From assembly GCA_028875335.1 (NCBI GenBank), contig JAPPEF010000382.1, forward strand, positions 1-45,114: 45,114 nt of DNA, written 5' to 3'. The notes beneath the pieces are model-generated. The model saw only the letters and a list, made by a program, of their open reading frames with translations, was not told the origin of the DNA and made no database searches. Made by a program: the position numbers and the translations under genes. This document shows, in pieces, positions 17,426 through 25,644 of this stretch. The DNA comes from Gemmatimonadota bacterium (GTDB lineage Bacteria > Latescibacterota > UBA2968 > UBA8231). Position 1 is the stretch's first letter. Each line of letters starts with the position of its first letter.

Positions 17426-19750
17426 ATGTTCATCGTCCTTTTGTTGCTCTGCTTGGCCGCCGCTGCTGAGGCCGACCAACTGCGCTTTAGTTCGGCGCGC
17501 CAGTGGAGCGATTGGCAACTGCCCCTCGGCGCAGTCGAGGTTGCACCCGATGGCTCGATTCAGCCGGTTCGCGTTACAAAAAATACCGACGCCGTGCGCA
17601 ATGCCCTCCAGCTGGGTGGCGGCATCCGCCGGGCCGGCTCCAATCCCAGAGCCGCGACTGCACTCCTCGACGGCAACCTAGCGACCGGCTGGGCACCCAA
17701 CCCAGACGACGACCCAGACGACTGGTTCGTGGAAATCGACCTCGGCCGCAGCGTCTCGGCGCGCAGCATCGCGCTCATCTTTGCCGACGACGCGCCCCCT
17801 TTTGAGCTGTTCGACCTTTTGCTCTCCTCCGGCGAGCCGCAGCTCGACCAAGTCGCCAGTCCGATCGAAGGCTCCCTGATCTACCGCATTAAGGAACGCT
17901 TCAAAGAAAACGCGCGTCACCGCGTCACATTCGCCCCAGGCGCTGCGCTCTACCTAACGCCCATACGCTACCTGCAAATCCGCAACCTCAAACACGTCCC
18001 CAACGCCCAACTCGTCGCCGTCGAGGTCGAGAGCATCGGCGACAATCTCACCCTCAACCTCATCGAGCGCGGCGGAACTATCGACATAGTCATCGACGTC
18101 TTTGTCCGCGCCGAAGAAGTCACCTTGGGCAACGCGCTCAACCTAGTCGATGGCTCGATCTTCAATCGCTGGCGCAACGGGCGCGAGCCGCGCAACACCT
18201 ACAACACTTGGAGCCACATCACCATCGACTTAGGGGCCGTCTATCCGGTGGACTTCGTGCGCCTGATTACTGGCATAGCCATCCGCGGTGGCTTTGGCGA
18301 ACACCTGCTGCGCACCCGGGCCGGAGCCAGCGGTCCGCGTTCATTCAGCTACAAAAACTACGAGATCCTCACTTCGGACGGCACCATCGCCCCCGACGGC
18401 ACCCGCCGCTGGACGCGGCACTTTGTCGGCTACCCCGACAGCGAAAACCACAGGGCTGGGCTAGCCGACCACCAGTTTCCCACCCTGCCGGCCCGCTACG
18501 TCCGCATCGCTTGGCTAATTTGGGACGCCACCTGCGCCGCAACCGTGCCCGCCGCCGCCGCGAGCTGGGGCTGCCGAGCATCTGGCTCGGCCGAAGAAAT
18601 CCAAGTGTACGGCGATGGCTACCCCCTCGCGGTCCGTCTCCGCTCGCCGCTCATCGACTTAGGCAATGGCAAGAATCTCAACTCAGTTGAGTGGCAGGCC
18701 CAGACCCCCTTAGGCACCCACATCGAAATCCGCTCGCGCACGGGCAATGAGGTAGTAGAGCAATACACTTTTCACGATAAAAATGGCAAGAAAGTAACCC
18801 AGAGGCGCTACGACAAACTGATCCCCAGTTTTAAGGGCAAGATCGACACCACGCGCATTGCCGGGGCAGACTGGAGTCCCTGGAGCAATATCTATAGCGC
18901 TTCGGGCGCGGCCTTTCAGTCGCCCTCGCCGCGCCGCTTTATGGAACTGGACGTGCGCTTGGTATCTGATAGCCCGACGCAGGCTCCCCGCTTCGACTGG
19001 CTGGCCGTCAACTTCAGCGACCCACTGGCTTCCGAGGTCATCGGCGAGGTGTTCCCCCTCCAGGTCGAGCCTGGCCAAGAGACCCTGTTTTCCTACTTTC
19101 TGCGCCCCTCGACGACCCAAGACGGCTTCGACCGAATCGCCATCGAAGCCACCACAGTCCCCCGCTTTGACGCCGCCTTTGTCGATGGCGAGTCCGTGGA
19201 GGTCACCATCGAGGTACTCGATCAGGGCTTCCGCGCCACCTTCCCGCGCCGCATTCGCAGCCGCCAACTCGTCGAACTGCGCTTCACTGCCCCCGTCTAT
19301 CTACAGGCGACCCGCTTTGATGCCTTTCTCGAAGACAGCCAAAAGGCGCAGGTGCGGCAGCTTGTTGACCCAGGCGACGCCGCGCCGCAAGTCGAGAGCA
19401 GTTCCAACGTCGTGCGCCTGCCCATCGCCGACCAACTCTTTGCCGGCCTCTCGTTCAGCCCCACGCTCGTTACGCCCAACGGCGACGGGATCAACGACCA
19501 ACTCCTCATCTCCTTCGACCTCATCAACGTGCTCACCGCTCGCCCCTTGCACCTGCGGCTCTACGATCTGTCCGGCCGGCTGCTTTTTGCCCAAGAGCAG
19601 GACGGCCAAGCCGGCCACATCGCATGGCAGTGGGATGGCCGCGACCAACGCGGCCAGCGCGTGCCTCCCGGCCTCTACATAGCCGAGTTGCACGTCGCTG
19701 GCGACGCCGGCGACCGCAGCGTGCGGCGGATTGTGGCCGTGGCCTACTAG
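17426..19750 (+). CDS. Large secreted discoidin-like protein with FlgD-type tail (family member A)
   Basis: A 774-residue protein with a signal peptide (about 1-16, ending AEA). Two F5/8-type discoidin-like regions follow (LLDGNLATGWAP...VEIDLGR near 75-110; LVDGSIFNRW...ITIDLGAVYPVDFVRL near 240-275). Next comes a block shared with two other proteins in this window (IEIRSRTGN, GKIDTTRIAGADWSPWSN, SPSPRRFMELD), then TPNGDGIND at 683 and a C-terminal FlgD-like Ig domain ending RRIVAVAY. Discoidin folds usually bind glycans or surfaces; no enzyme motif is visible. It lies 12 bases after the sorbosone-dehydrogenase-like gene, so they are probably co-expressed and work at the cell surface. Function unknown. 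Confidence 0.8.
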   Translation: MFIVLLLLCLAAAAEADQLRFSSARQWSDWQLPLGAVEVAPDGSIQPVRVTKNTDAVRNALQLGGGIRRAGSNPRAATALLDGNLATGWAPNPDDDPDDWFVEIDLGRSVSARSIALIFADDAPPFELFDLLLSSGEPQLDQVASPIEGSLIYRIKERFKENARHRVTFAPGAALYLTPIRYLQIRNLKHVPNAQLVAVEVESIGDNLTLNLIERGGTIDIVIDVFVRAEEVTLGNALNLVDGSIFNRWRNGREPRNTYNTWSHITIDLGAVYPVDFVRLITGIAIRGGFGEHLLRTRAGASGPRSFSYKNYEILTSDGTIAPDGTRRWTRHFVGYPDSENHRAGLADHQFPTLPARYVRIAWLIWDATCAATVPAAAASWGCRASGSAEEIQVYGDGYPLAVRLRSPLIDLGNGKNLNSVEWQAQTPLGTHIEIRSRTGNEVVEQYTFHDKNGKKVTQRRYDKLIPSFKGKIDTTRIAGADWSPWSNIYSASGAAFQSPSPRRFMELDVRLVSDSPTQAPRFDWLAVNFSDPLASEVIGEVFPLQVEPGQETLFSYFLRPSTTQDGFDRIAIEATTVPRFDAAFVDGESVEVTIEVLDQGFRATFPRRIRSRQLVELRFTAPVYLQATRFDAFLEDSQKAQVRQLVDPGDAAPQVESSSNVVRLPIADQLFAGLSFSPTLVTPNGDGINDQLLISFDLINVLTARPLHLRLYDLSGRLLFAQEQDGQAGHIAWQWDGRDQRGQRVPPGLYIAELHVAGDAGDRSVRRIVAVAY

Positions 19751-19810
19751 GAGCGCTAAAGTAGCTGGGCCGCAGCATACCGTTCCAAGCGCCCATTTGA
19801 TGACTGCCGG

Positions 19811-19830
19811 CAAGCACTAGGCGGTGCTTG
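19811..19830 (+). terminator. Candidate terminator after the secreted-protein operon
   Basis: CAAGCAC (19811-19817) and GTGCTTG (19824-19830) form a 7-bp stem around 6 bases, followed by GGGTTCATTTTCT. The stem is short and the T-run interrupted, so this is only a candidate. Confidence 0.4.
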
Positions 19831-19860
19831 GGGTTCATTTTCTCCAGTTCCCAGAAAGAA

Positions 19861-19906
19861 TATAATTATGCTTGATTAGGCTTCTATAGATGGCTACTTT
19901 AGAAGC
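19861..19906 (+). promoter_or_regulatory. Promoter -10 and operator-like inverted repeat of vapBC
   Basis: TATAAT at 19861-19866 is a perfect -10 box; no convincing -35 is seen. GCTTCTA (19880-19886) and TAGAAGC (19900-19906) form an inverted repeat that ends directly at the vapB ATG. VapB antitoxins normally bind such repeats with VapC to repress their own promoter, so this is the likely autoregulatory operator. The repeat covers the space where a ribosome binding site would be. Confidence 0.5.
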
Positions 19907-20110
19907 ATGAAAACTACTGTTGATATTCCCGAAGATGAGCTTGAGGATGCCATGAGGTTCACGAAAGCGAAGACCAAACGCGAGGCCATCGTCGGAGCTA
20001 TCGCGGATTTCAATCGCCGCATGCGCATGGCGGAACTCATCCAATACGCTGGCACTTGCCCGGATCTGATCACACCGCAAGAGCTCCAGGCCGCGCGCCG
20101 GCAAGGCTGA
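19907..20110 (+). CDS. vapB: VapB-type antitoxin
   Basis: A 67-residue protein that opens with a ribbon-helix-helix-like segment (MKTTVDIPEDELEDAM, KRE AIVGAIADF) typical of VapB/DUF2191 antitoxins, followed by a short acidic and hydrophobic tail that would wrap the toxin. It binds and neutralises VapC and represses the operon. The toxin gene starts 4 bases after its stop. Length and arrangement are standard. Confidence 0.85.
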   Translation: MKTTVDIPEDELEDAMRFTKAKTKREAIVGAIADFNRRMRMAELIQYAGTCPDLITPQELQAARRQG

Positions 20111-20114
20111 GCCA

Positions 20115-20501
20115 TTGATCCTCGTCGACACCTCGTCTTGGATACACATGCTTCGTCCGGGCGGCGACCCCACGGTTCGCGCTCGCGTCGAAGCGGCGCT
20201 GATCACGGGGCAGGCCTGTTGGTGCCCACTGGTGCAGCTCGAACTGTGGAACGGTGCCTCCGGGCAACAGGAACAGAAGGTTCTGCGGGATTTTGCCCGA
20301 ACCCTCCCCGAGCTTCCCATCGACGAAGAGGTCTGGCAGACGGCCTGCGATTTGGCGCGGCGAGCGCGAGCCCAAGGCGTTACCGCACCGGCCACCGATG
20401 TGATCATTGCCGCCTGCGCCCGCCGCCACGGTGCCGCGCTCGAATCCGCAGATACGGACTTCGAGCTTCTGGCATCCGTGAGCGAGCCAACAGATTGCTA
20501 A
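20115..20501 (+). CDS. vapC: VapC-type PIN-domain ribonuclease toxin (TTG start)
   Basis: A 128-residue PIN-domain protein. The acidic metal site is D5 (ILVDTSSWI), E43 (LVQLELW), D95 (PATDVIIAA) and D113/D115 (SADTDFE). VapC toxins are Mg-dependent RNases that cut tRNA or rRNA and stop translation when free of VapB. The reading frame begins at TTG 20115, 4 bases after the vapB stop, with AAGG upstream; no in-frame ATG fits. Nothing else is seen up to the convergent gene at 20623. Confidence 0.87.
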   Translation: MILVDTSSWIHMLRPGGDPTVRARVEAALITGQACWCPLVQLELWNGASGQQEQKVLRDFARTLPELPIDEEVWQTACDLARRARAQGVTAPATDVIIAACARRHGAALESADTDFELLASVSEPTDC

Positions 20502-20622
20502 TTCAATATCCGAGTAGCCGCATATCTTTCAATCCTTCAGCGGCCGGCCTTTTATCTACAGTGCGCCTAGTGAATTGGGGCGCGGTAATGTTCTGCACAA
20601 ATGCAGTCTTTAGATGAGTCCC

Positions 20623-21252
20623 TCAATACTGACTATCTCGTGGGAACCAATCCTTCAGAAGGTCTTTGAATTTTAGAAACGCCCTATCCTCGCATCCTCG
20701 CAAGGAGACCTTTTCCGCAATCCGCTGATATAGAGATGCACTGCGTGGTATTCGCGCCTCGCGCAAGGCCGCTTGGAATGCCTCTTTGGGCCGACCGGGC
20801 TTGACTTCCCCTTCCTCCAGCCAGCCTTGATCAATCATCCAGCTACGAAGCGAAGGCTGTCGATTCTTCCATCCGGCCACATCTTCAACGTGAGGCGAAT
20901 TGCTCCAGACCCATACCTCAAGTTCCGGCGACAAAACAATTGCCCTAGCCCGTTCACCCCATGCTGAACGGCCGAAATCACTGTTGAGAGTTTCTTGCAA
21001 CGCTTGCGGCTCGATCTGCTCTCTGCCGCTTCCTTCGTGGTCGAATAGAAGCAGGCCATAATGGTAATACTCCGAGAAATTGGACAGATATTCAACGCCG
21101 CGCCCTGCACACGCAGGATCATGCCCTGGGTGGACTCTAATGTCTGCTTCTATTTTCCGAATACCCAGCGCCTGTGGCCTCGACAGTAGCCCTTTCAACG
21201 CATACTCCATGTCCTTGTCAGCGGCAAGAACAACGAGGTCTTTTCGGTTCAT
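20623..21252 (-). CDS. TOPRIM-like partner of an AAA ATPase (putative defence protein)
   Basis: A 209-residue protein without a standard name. It opens MNRKDLVVLAADKDME, then has LLSRPQALGI, HPGHDPAC and, after a hydrophobic strand, LLLFDHEGSGRE. The two acidic clusters at strand ends (ADKD-E and FDHEG) resemble a TOPRIM-like metal site, as in small partners of OLD-type ATPases. The C-terminal half is helical and charged. The ATG overlaps the ATPase TGA (ATGA, 21249-21252), so the two are translationally coupled. From memory, similar proteins appear in methylation-associated defence loci next to an AAA ATPase; I could not check that. Base composition is visibly less GC-rich than neighbouring metabolic genes, which suggests transfer. 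Confidence 0.6.
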   Translation of the reverse strand: MNRKDLVVLAADKDMEYALKGLLSRPQALGIRKIEADIRVHPGHDPACAGRGVEYLSNFSEYYHYGLLLFDHEGSGREQIEPQALQETLNSDFGRSAWGERARAIVLSPELEVWVWSNSPHVEDVAGWKNRQPSLRSWMIDQGWLEEGEVKPGRPKEAFQAALREARIPRSASLYQRIAEKVSLRGCEDRAFLKFKDLLKDWFPRDSQY

Positions 21253-22508
21253 CCCAAAACTCCCGATGCGAGCAGTGTACCGAGATCAACCTCGCCCTGC
21301 CATTTTTGCAGCAAGGGATGTTCGGAGCCGAGAACAATGTCTGTCGAGCCGTTGTCATTTTTGGCAAAGCAGAGTACATCATCCATGTTCGCTGCATTTA
21401 GTACCACCGGAGAATGGGTCGCCAATAGTACCTGGGCTTCATAGATTGAGGAAAGAGAATCGTACATAGTTGATACAGCTCTTGGATGTACCCCATTCTC
21501 CGGCTCCTCTATCAAGTAAATACCTTGAAGATCGGTCAGATATGCAGGCAAGGTGAGTGCCGTAAGCCGGAGTGTGCCATCAGAAACTAGCCATGAAGGC
21601 ACTTCCAGTCCTTCCTCATATTCGTAGATCATATAACAATGCTTATCTTCTGGGCGCTCAAAGGTTGTAATGTCCACCAGATCGGGGAGGGCCGTTCGCA
21701 GATGTGCGATCCAGGCGCGATGTCGTTCCTGATCTTCTTGACGCAGACGCGAAACAACCCAGGGCAGATTTGAGCCGTTCGGCAAAAAGCCCGAAACTCT
21801 GGTTGGAGGACTGGGGTACTTGATTGCGAGGCTGTTGAGTACGAACCTCTGAACTCCAGTGGTTAGGTATTTTTGAAACCATGTTGCCACGGGAAAAGAT
21901 TTTTCGTCCACTAGCAGGTGCCCGAGAGCCGATCTTTGCCGTCCCAATTTGATTGAGGGTGTCCAGCCCCTACCCGAACGATCATAGGTCTCGCTGTAAA
22001 AGTTGTCATTCCCATCTGCTACTTTGTTGATCACGATCCTGTTGCTTCGCTGGCGGGTCTTGCTTAGCAATGACTCTGGTGCGCTGGGAGACGTGGGGAA
22101 TAATGAGCGCTGCGATGGTCTCAAAACCTTGGCCTTTTTCAATAACAGGGTCTCGGCCTTGAACTCGAACTGGCGCTGTGTTTCGTCAAAACCTATAGCC
22201 ACCTCGTACCTTACCGTGTCCAACTCCGGTTTTGACGTTAATTCACGTAGCGTGTCGGGAATCCGTGCCTCGACTGCCAGTTCCAGTCCATCTCCCTGAA
22301 GTCGAAAAAGAAGTTCTTCAGGATTTGGGGTACGCTCCGAAAGGGCCACGTCCAATCCCTTGGATACCAGATCACTCAGAAAACCGATGACGTCCAAAAA
22401 AGTCGTCTTGCCCGACGCATTTGGGCCGACCAAGACATGAAATGGGTTCAGAGGTCTCTGCACATACCGCAAACAGCGGTAGTTCAAGGCTTCGACTAGA
22501 GTAATCAT
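21249..22508 (-). CDS. AAA/ABC-type ATPase (AAA_21, OLD-like without TOPRIM)
   Basis: About 419 residues from ATG 22508, which has GGAGG six bases upstream; the TTG at 22511 is too close to that site. The Walker A motif is GPNASGKTT (K34). The Walker B/signature region is YLIEEPENGVHPRA and the switch region is LLATHSPVVLN. This is the SMC/OLD-type ATPase core used in many phage-defence pairs (OLD, Gabija, Septu, MAD-type). It lacks the C-terminal TOPRIM nuclease of OLD proteins; the overlapping downstream gene may supply that activity in trans. VapBC lies on the other side, together forming a small defence patch. Confidence 0.85.
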   Translation of the reverse strand: MITLVEALNYRCLRYVQRPLNPFHVLVGPNASGKTTFLDVIGFLSDLVSKGLDVALSERTPNPEELLFRLQGDGLELAVEARIPDTLRELTSKPELDTVRYEVAIGFDETQRQFEFKAETLLLKKAKVLRPSQRSLFPTSPSAPESLLSKTRQRSNRIVINKVADGNDNFYSETYDRSGRGWTPSIKLGRQRSALGHLLVDEKSFPVATWFQKYLTTGVQRFVLNSLAIKYPSPPTRVSGFLPNGSNLPWVVSRLRQEDQERHRAWIAHLRTALPDLVDITTFERPEDKHCYMIYEYEEGLEVPSWLVSDGTLRLTALTLPAYLTDLQGIYLIEEPENGVHPRAVSTMYDSLSSIYEAQVLLATHSPVVLNAANMDDVLCFAKNDNGSTDIVLGSEHPLLQKWQGEVDLGTLLASGVLG

Positions 22509-22637
22509 CAAACGCCTCCATCAATTGTCTTTTTCTATAATATTGATCCGCTACAGGTCAGCAATGGGCAGGACCGTTACGCCGAGGTCATATACGAAGG
22601 TCGTTCATCGGTTGATAAACTGCCATCGCCTTTCCCT

Positions 22638-23204
22638 TCACCCCCACACAAAGAACGCAGCCAACAGCGCGACCCACACCGCTTCGAGGAAATGCCAGTA
22701 CGCAGCGCAGGCCCGCACGGAGAACAAATGCTCGCTGTCGAGCCGATTCACGCGCGCCTTCCACGCCAGCGCCGACAACGGCACCATGCCGCCCACCACG
22801 TGCAGTGCGTGAACCACCACCAGCGCAAATGCAATACCATAGACACTCACCCCCAGCGCCTGGTGGTGGTCGAGTAGCTGCACTAGCGCCGGCACTTGCA
22901 CGGCGATAAACAACGCGCTCGTCACCCAAGCCCACGCCAACCACCGCCGCAGAAGCGGGAAGTGCCCGCGCTTGGCGTTCTGCGTCGCCTTGTACATCGC
23001 CACCCCAGCGCCCAACAGCACGGCCGTTGAAACGCCAAGCGCCAGCGGCAGCTCCATGCGCTCGCTCCCCTGTAGCGCCGGGCTGGTCAGCCGCAGGTAG
23101 GCAAAAGCCGCGATGCTGGCCCCAAACAGCATAGCCAGCGAGATCAAAAACAGGGCCAAGCCCAACTGGCGGCGACCTCGTAGATCGGGCGAGTTCCAGT
23201 TCAT
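22638..23204 (-). CDS. Cytochrome c oxidase subunit III-like membrane protein
   Basis: A 188-residue protein with five hydrophobic segments and the subunit III signature. The conserved pattern is HALHVVGGMVPL in the third helix pair and YWHFLEAVWVALL near the C-terminus (Glu in FLEAVW). Five-helix subunit III proteins of about 190-205 residues occur in bo3- and caa3-type oxidases. Subunits I, II and IV are absent here. The ATG overlaps the stop of the PhyH gene (ATGA, 23201-23204), an odd partner. Either it is an orphan relocated subunit or it has taken on another role in this operon. Confidence 0.82.
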   Translation of the reverse strand: MNWNSPDLRGRRQLGLALFLISLAMLFGASIAAFAYLRLTSPALQGSERMELPLALGVSTAVLLGAGVAMYKATQNAKRGHFPLLRRWLAWAWVTSALFIAVQVPALVQLLDHHQALGVSVYGIAFALVVVHALHVVGGMVPLSALAWKARVNRLDSEHLFSVRACAAYWHFLEAVWVALLAAFFVWG

Positions 23205-23986
23205 CCCCAGCGATATTCAGGCGGGTCGAAGACAAATCCGTGGAAAAAGTGCCGCTGCGCCGGCGAGAGCCTCCGCAAAAAGGCTTGGTCGTAGCGCCAC
23301 TGCTCGGCACACGCCAGCATCCACGGATGTTCGTACCCATAGTACAACATCACCCGCTTGCCCCCGCTGCGCGTAAAGGGCCCGGCCGTATGCCACATCG
23401 CGTTGTGGAAGAGCACCGCCGTCCCCGGACCGCCACATATCTGCACGGCTCCAGGCATACCATTCCCTGTGTCCGGCTCTAGCAGCGCCTTGTGGCTGCC
23501 AGGCACTAAGGTCAGGTTGCCTTGGTCTGGTTCACTCATATCGCTCAGGTAGTAACCCACCTTGAACTGCAACAGGGGGATGTGCGGCTTGAGGTTGCGG
23601 AAGCCATCCTGAATGCCGTCGATGTGCCAGCCCTGTCCGTGGTATTCGGCGGGTTCTACTTCGTAGAAGGCGTCCGTCGAGTGCAGGTGCGGCATCTCGT
23701 TAAACAGACCGTGGACGTAGGCCATCATCGGCTCGTAGTCAAGCATTTCCAAAAAGAGCGGGTCTTCGGCCAGCAGGTGCATGACCCGCACGTTGGCCGC
23801 GTCGAGCCGGTCGGCAAAAGCTGGCTCGTGCTCGCGCTTGAACTGGGGGTCGCGCCGCCGCTCAATGGTGCGCTTCAGCGCCGCGTAGAGCGCCGCAACC
23901 CGACCCGGCGCGAGGAAGTCTTCCAGCACCAAGTAGCCGTTGTTGTCAAAAAAGAAGCGCTCGGCGTCTGTGGGATGGTCGGTCAT
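23201..23986 (-). CDS. Phytanoyl-CoA dioxygenase (PhyH)-family 2OG-Fe(II) oxygenase
   Basis: About 261 residues from ATG 23986 (GGAAGG 8 bases upstream). The iron ligands are H121 and D123 (GWHIDG) and H199 (AMWHTAGPF), with an Arg in GGKRVM for 2-oxoglutarate. VPGSHKALL is typical of PhyH enzymes. These oxidise small molecules, lipids or natural-product intermediates. The gene sits in a tight unit: class IV aminotransferase 13 bases upstream and subunit III overlapping downstream. The substrate is not readable. Confidence 0.9.
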   Translation of the reverse strand: MTDHPTDAERFFFDNNGYLVLEDFLAPGRVAALYAALKRTIERRRDPQFKREHEPAFADRLDAANVRVMHLLAEDPLFLEMLDYEPMMAYVHGLFNEMPHLHSTDAFYEVEPAEYHGQGWHIDGIQDGFRNLKPHIPLLQFKVGYYLSDMSEPDQGNLTLVPGSHKALLEPDTGNGMPGAVQICGGPGTAVLFHNAMWHTAGPFTRSGGKRVMLYYGYEHPWMLACAEQWRYDQAFLRRLSPAQRHFFHGFVFDPPEYRWG

Positions 23987-23999
23987 AATCAAATCCTTC

Positions 24000-24938
24000 C
24001 TAGGGAGTCCACCCCTCCATCATCTCGGCGTACTGGCGCGCCTGATCGGCGATGTCCACGCCGACCTCCTCAGACCACGCGGCTAGCAACTGGCGATACA
24101 CCGGCCCCACTTGGCCGTCGCCCACCGCTTGAAAGTTAAAGCGCGTGATGGGCACCATGCAGATCGTGGTGCTGGTAAACCACGCCTCATCGGCTTGGCG
24201 CACGTCGTAGGGTTCGATGTCGGCTTCGCACAGAGGAAGGCCGAGTTGGCTCACCAGCTCCATACACGCGCCGCGCGACACGCCGCGCAGGACATTGTGT
24301 CCTTTGGGCGTTATCACTTGGCCGTCGCGGACCATGAAGAAATTGTTGCCCGTCCCCTCGGTGATAAAGCCGTGCTCGTCAGTCAGCAGCGCCTGAGCAC
24401 CAGCTTCCATCTGCGCGGCTTGCAACTCGGCGATCTTGTAGAAGATGCGGCTGCGGTTTTTGGCCTTGGGATCGATGTAGCGCGAGGGCACCGACTGCTG
24501 GGGCGGGACGACAAAGTGCGCCCCCTCCTGGTAGAGATGCGCCATCCCGCCGGTGTGCCGCACCAGCGGGAAGACGTTGATGGAGACAATGGGGGCCGTG
24601 CCCTCCTTGACGATGGTATTGTACAGCGGCAGGGCACCGCGCGTGACGTCGTGCATGATCTGGAAGTCCAACGCGCCGATTGCGGGCAGGTTGCGGGCAA
24701 TGGTCTCGTGGGTCGCCTCTTCCATCGCGTCAATGTCCAGTCCGCAGTCGATCTGCGCGTATTTGAGCGAGCCGTAGAGCCGCTCCAGATGCTCGCGCAG
24801 CCGGTAGGGCTGTTGCCCAAAGCTCCGCGTCATCTCAAAAACCATGTCCCCATACATCAGAGCGCAGTCGAAAATCGAGATCCGCGCCTCCTGCTCGGGA
24901 ACGAACTCGCCGTTGAAATACACCAATCGTTTGGCCAT
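24000..24938 (-). CDS. Class IV (branched-chain/D-amino acid type) aminotransferase
   Basis: About 312 residues from ATG 24938 (GGAGG five bases before). It is a fold-type IV PLP enzyme: YFNGEFVPEQEARISIFDCALMYGDMVFE at the start (split as VYFNGEF, then ISIFDCALMYGD), cofactor Lys158 in DPKAKNRSR, ITEGTGNNFFMV, VLRGVSRG, and WFTSTTICMVPI. The motifs fit branched-chain or D-amino-acid aminotransferases and aminodeoxychorismate lyases; a BCAT-like role is likeliest. It is the first gene of the operon with PhyH and the oxidase subunit. Confidence 0.88.
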   Translation of the reverse strand: MAKRLVYFNGEFVPEQEARISIFDCALMYGDMVFEMTRSFGQQPYRLREHLERLYGSLKYAQIDCGLDIDAMEEATHETIARNLPAIGALDFQIMHDVTRGALPLYNTIVKEGTAPIVSINVFPLVRHTGGMAHLYQEGAHFVVPPQQSVPSRYIDPKAKNRSRIFYKIAELQAAQMEAGAQALLTDEHGFITEGTGNNFFMVRDGQVITPKGHNVLRGVSRGACMELVSQLGLPLCEADIEPYDVRQADEAWFTSTTICMVPITRFNFQAVGDGQVGPVYRQLLAAWSEEVGVDIADQARQYAEMMEGWTP

Positions 24939-24991
24939 AGCTGCCTCCCTGTGATATACGCGATCCGCTACCACCCTCCAGCCGTAAAGAA

Positions 24992-25035
24992 AGGCCAGAT
25001 AGCCCTTGCCCGAAAGGTCAAAGACTATCTGGCCT
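24992..25035. promoter_or_regulatory. Inverted repeat upstream of the aminotransferase operon
   Basis: AGGCCAGATAG (24992-25002) and CTATCTGGCCT (25025-25035) are exact 11-bp reverse complements spaced by 22 bases. They sit 54 bases upstream of the class IV aminotransferase ATG, a place suited to an operator or leader hairpin. No promoter box is convincing. The rest of 24939-25231 shows no other feature. Confidence 0.5.
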
Positions 25036-25231
25036 AAAACGATCTGGTATAACTGACGTTACGCGGTCGGCTCATCATCAGAAACCATGATCCGGCACTA
25101 TTTCACGGAAAAGAGCCTTGAGCAAGGGGACGACAAGCAGCCACGGCGCGTAAACAACCCATCGGTGGATGCCGAAGCGTGGTTGCGTCGGTGTGTAACG
25201 TCCGTTATGATTTTGACGAGGAGACGACCGC

Positions 25232-25432
25232 ATGAACGAACCGATTACTCCGCAGCAAGACCACGACCGCCGCATTGGACGGCTAGAAGGGATCGCCGAG
25301 CAGTTAGACCGCCGCTTGGCGAGCATGGAGCGGGCCGTTGCCGAGCTTCGCGCCGGCCAGCGCTGGATTCTCGGTATCCTGTTCGGCGTGATGGGCCTAC
25401 AACTCACCATCCTGTTGCAGGTACTGAACTAG
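25232..25432 (+). CDS. Small coiled-coil protein with C-terminal membrane segment
   Basis: A 66-residue protein. Residues about 10-42 have a heptad-like charged helix (RIGRLEGIAEQLDRRLASME), and residues 46-65 are a single hydrophobic segment (WILGILFGVMGLQLTILLQV). GAGGAG lies 9 bases upstream of the ATG. The layout is like XhlA/hemolysin-type or other tail-anchored small proteins, but no prophage genes are near and no function can be named. Confidence 0.6.
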   Translation: MNEPITPQQDHDRRIGRLEGIAEQLDRRLASMERAVAELRAGQRWILGILFGVMGLQLTILLQVLN

Positions 25433-25607
25433 TGAAATTGAACGACTCCTCCTCTTGGACCTGAGCATGGCTCTGCTTTTTGAATGGCAACAACGGGGGG
25501 TTCACCTTGCGGTGATAGGAGATTGATCTAACTGCAAGAAATTGTAACTACGATTTTAACAGACACTTAAAAAGCACTTACACACTTATTCAGCGACCCC
25601 TGCGATA

Positions 25608-25643
25608 ATCGGACTCAGCTTGGGCGGCGAATAGAAGTCCGAT
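25608..25643 (-). terminator. Stem-loop just after the catabolic operon (weak terminator candidate)
   Basis: ATCGGACT (25608-25615) and AGTCCGAT (25636-25643) form 8-bp arms around a 20-base loop, one base beyond the aldo/keto reductase stop. No T-run follows on the minus strand, so termination is uncertain. The remainder of 25433-25607 shows nothing I can support. Confidence 0.3.
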
Positions 25644-25644
25644 C

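Noticed and set aside
22588..23340. 250-residue minus-strand frame overlapping subunit III and PhyH
   Set aside because: Gly/Arg/Ala-rich shadow translation in another frame. Both genes it overlaps have clear family motifs.
25078..25410. Minus-strand frame of 110 residues near the small coiled-coil gene
   Set aside because: No ribosome binding site and biased composition. The plus-strand 66-residue gene has a good GAGGAG and a sensible membrane segment.
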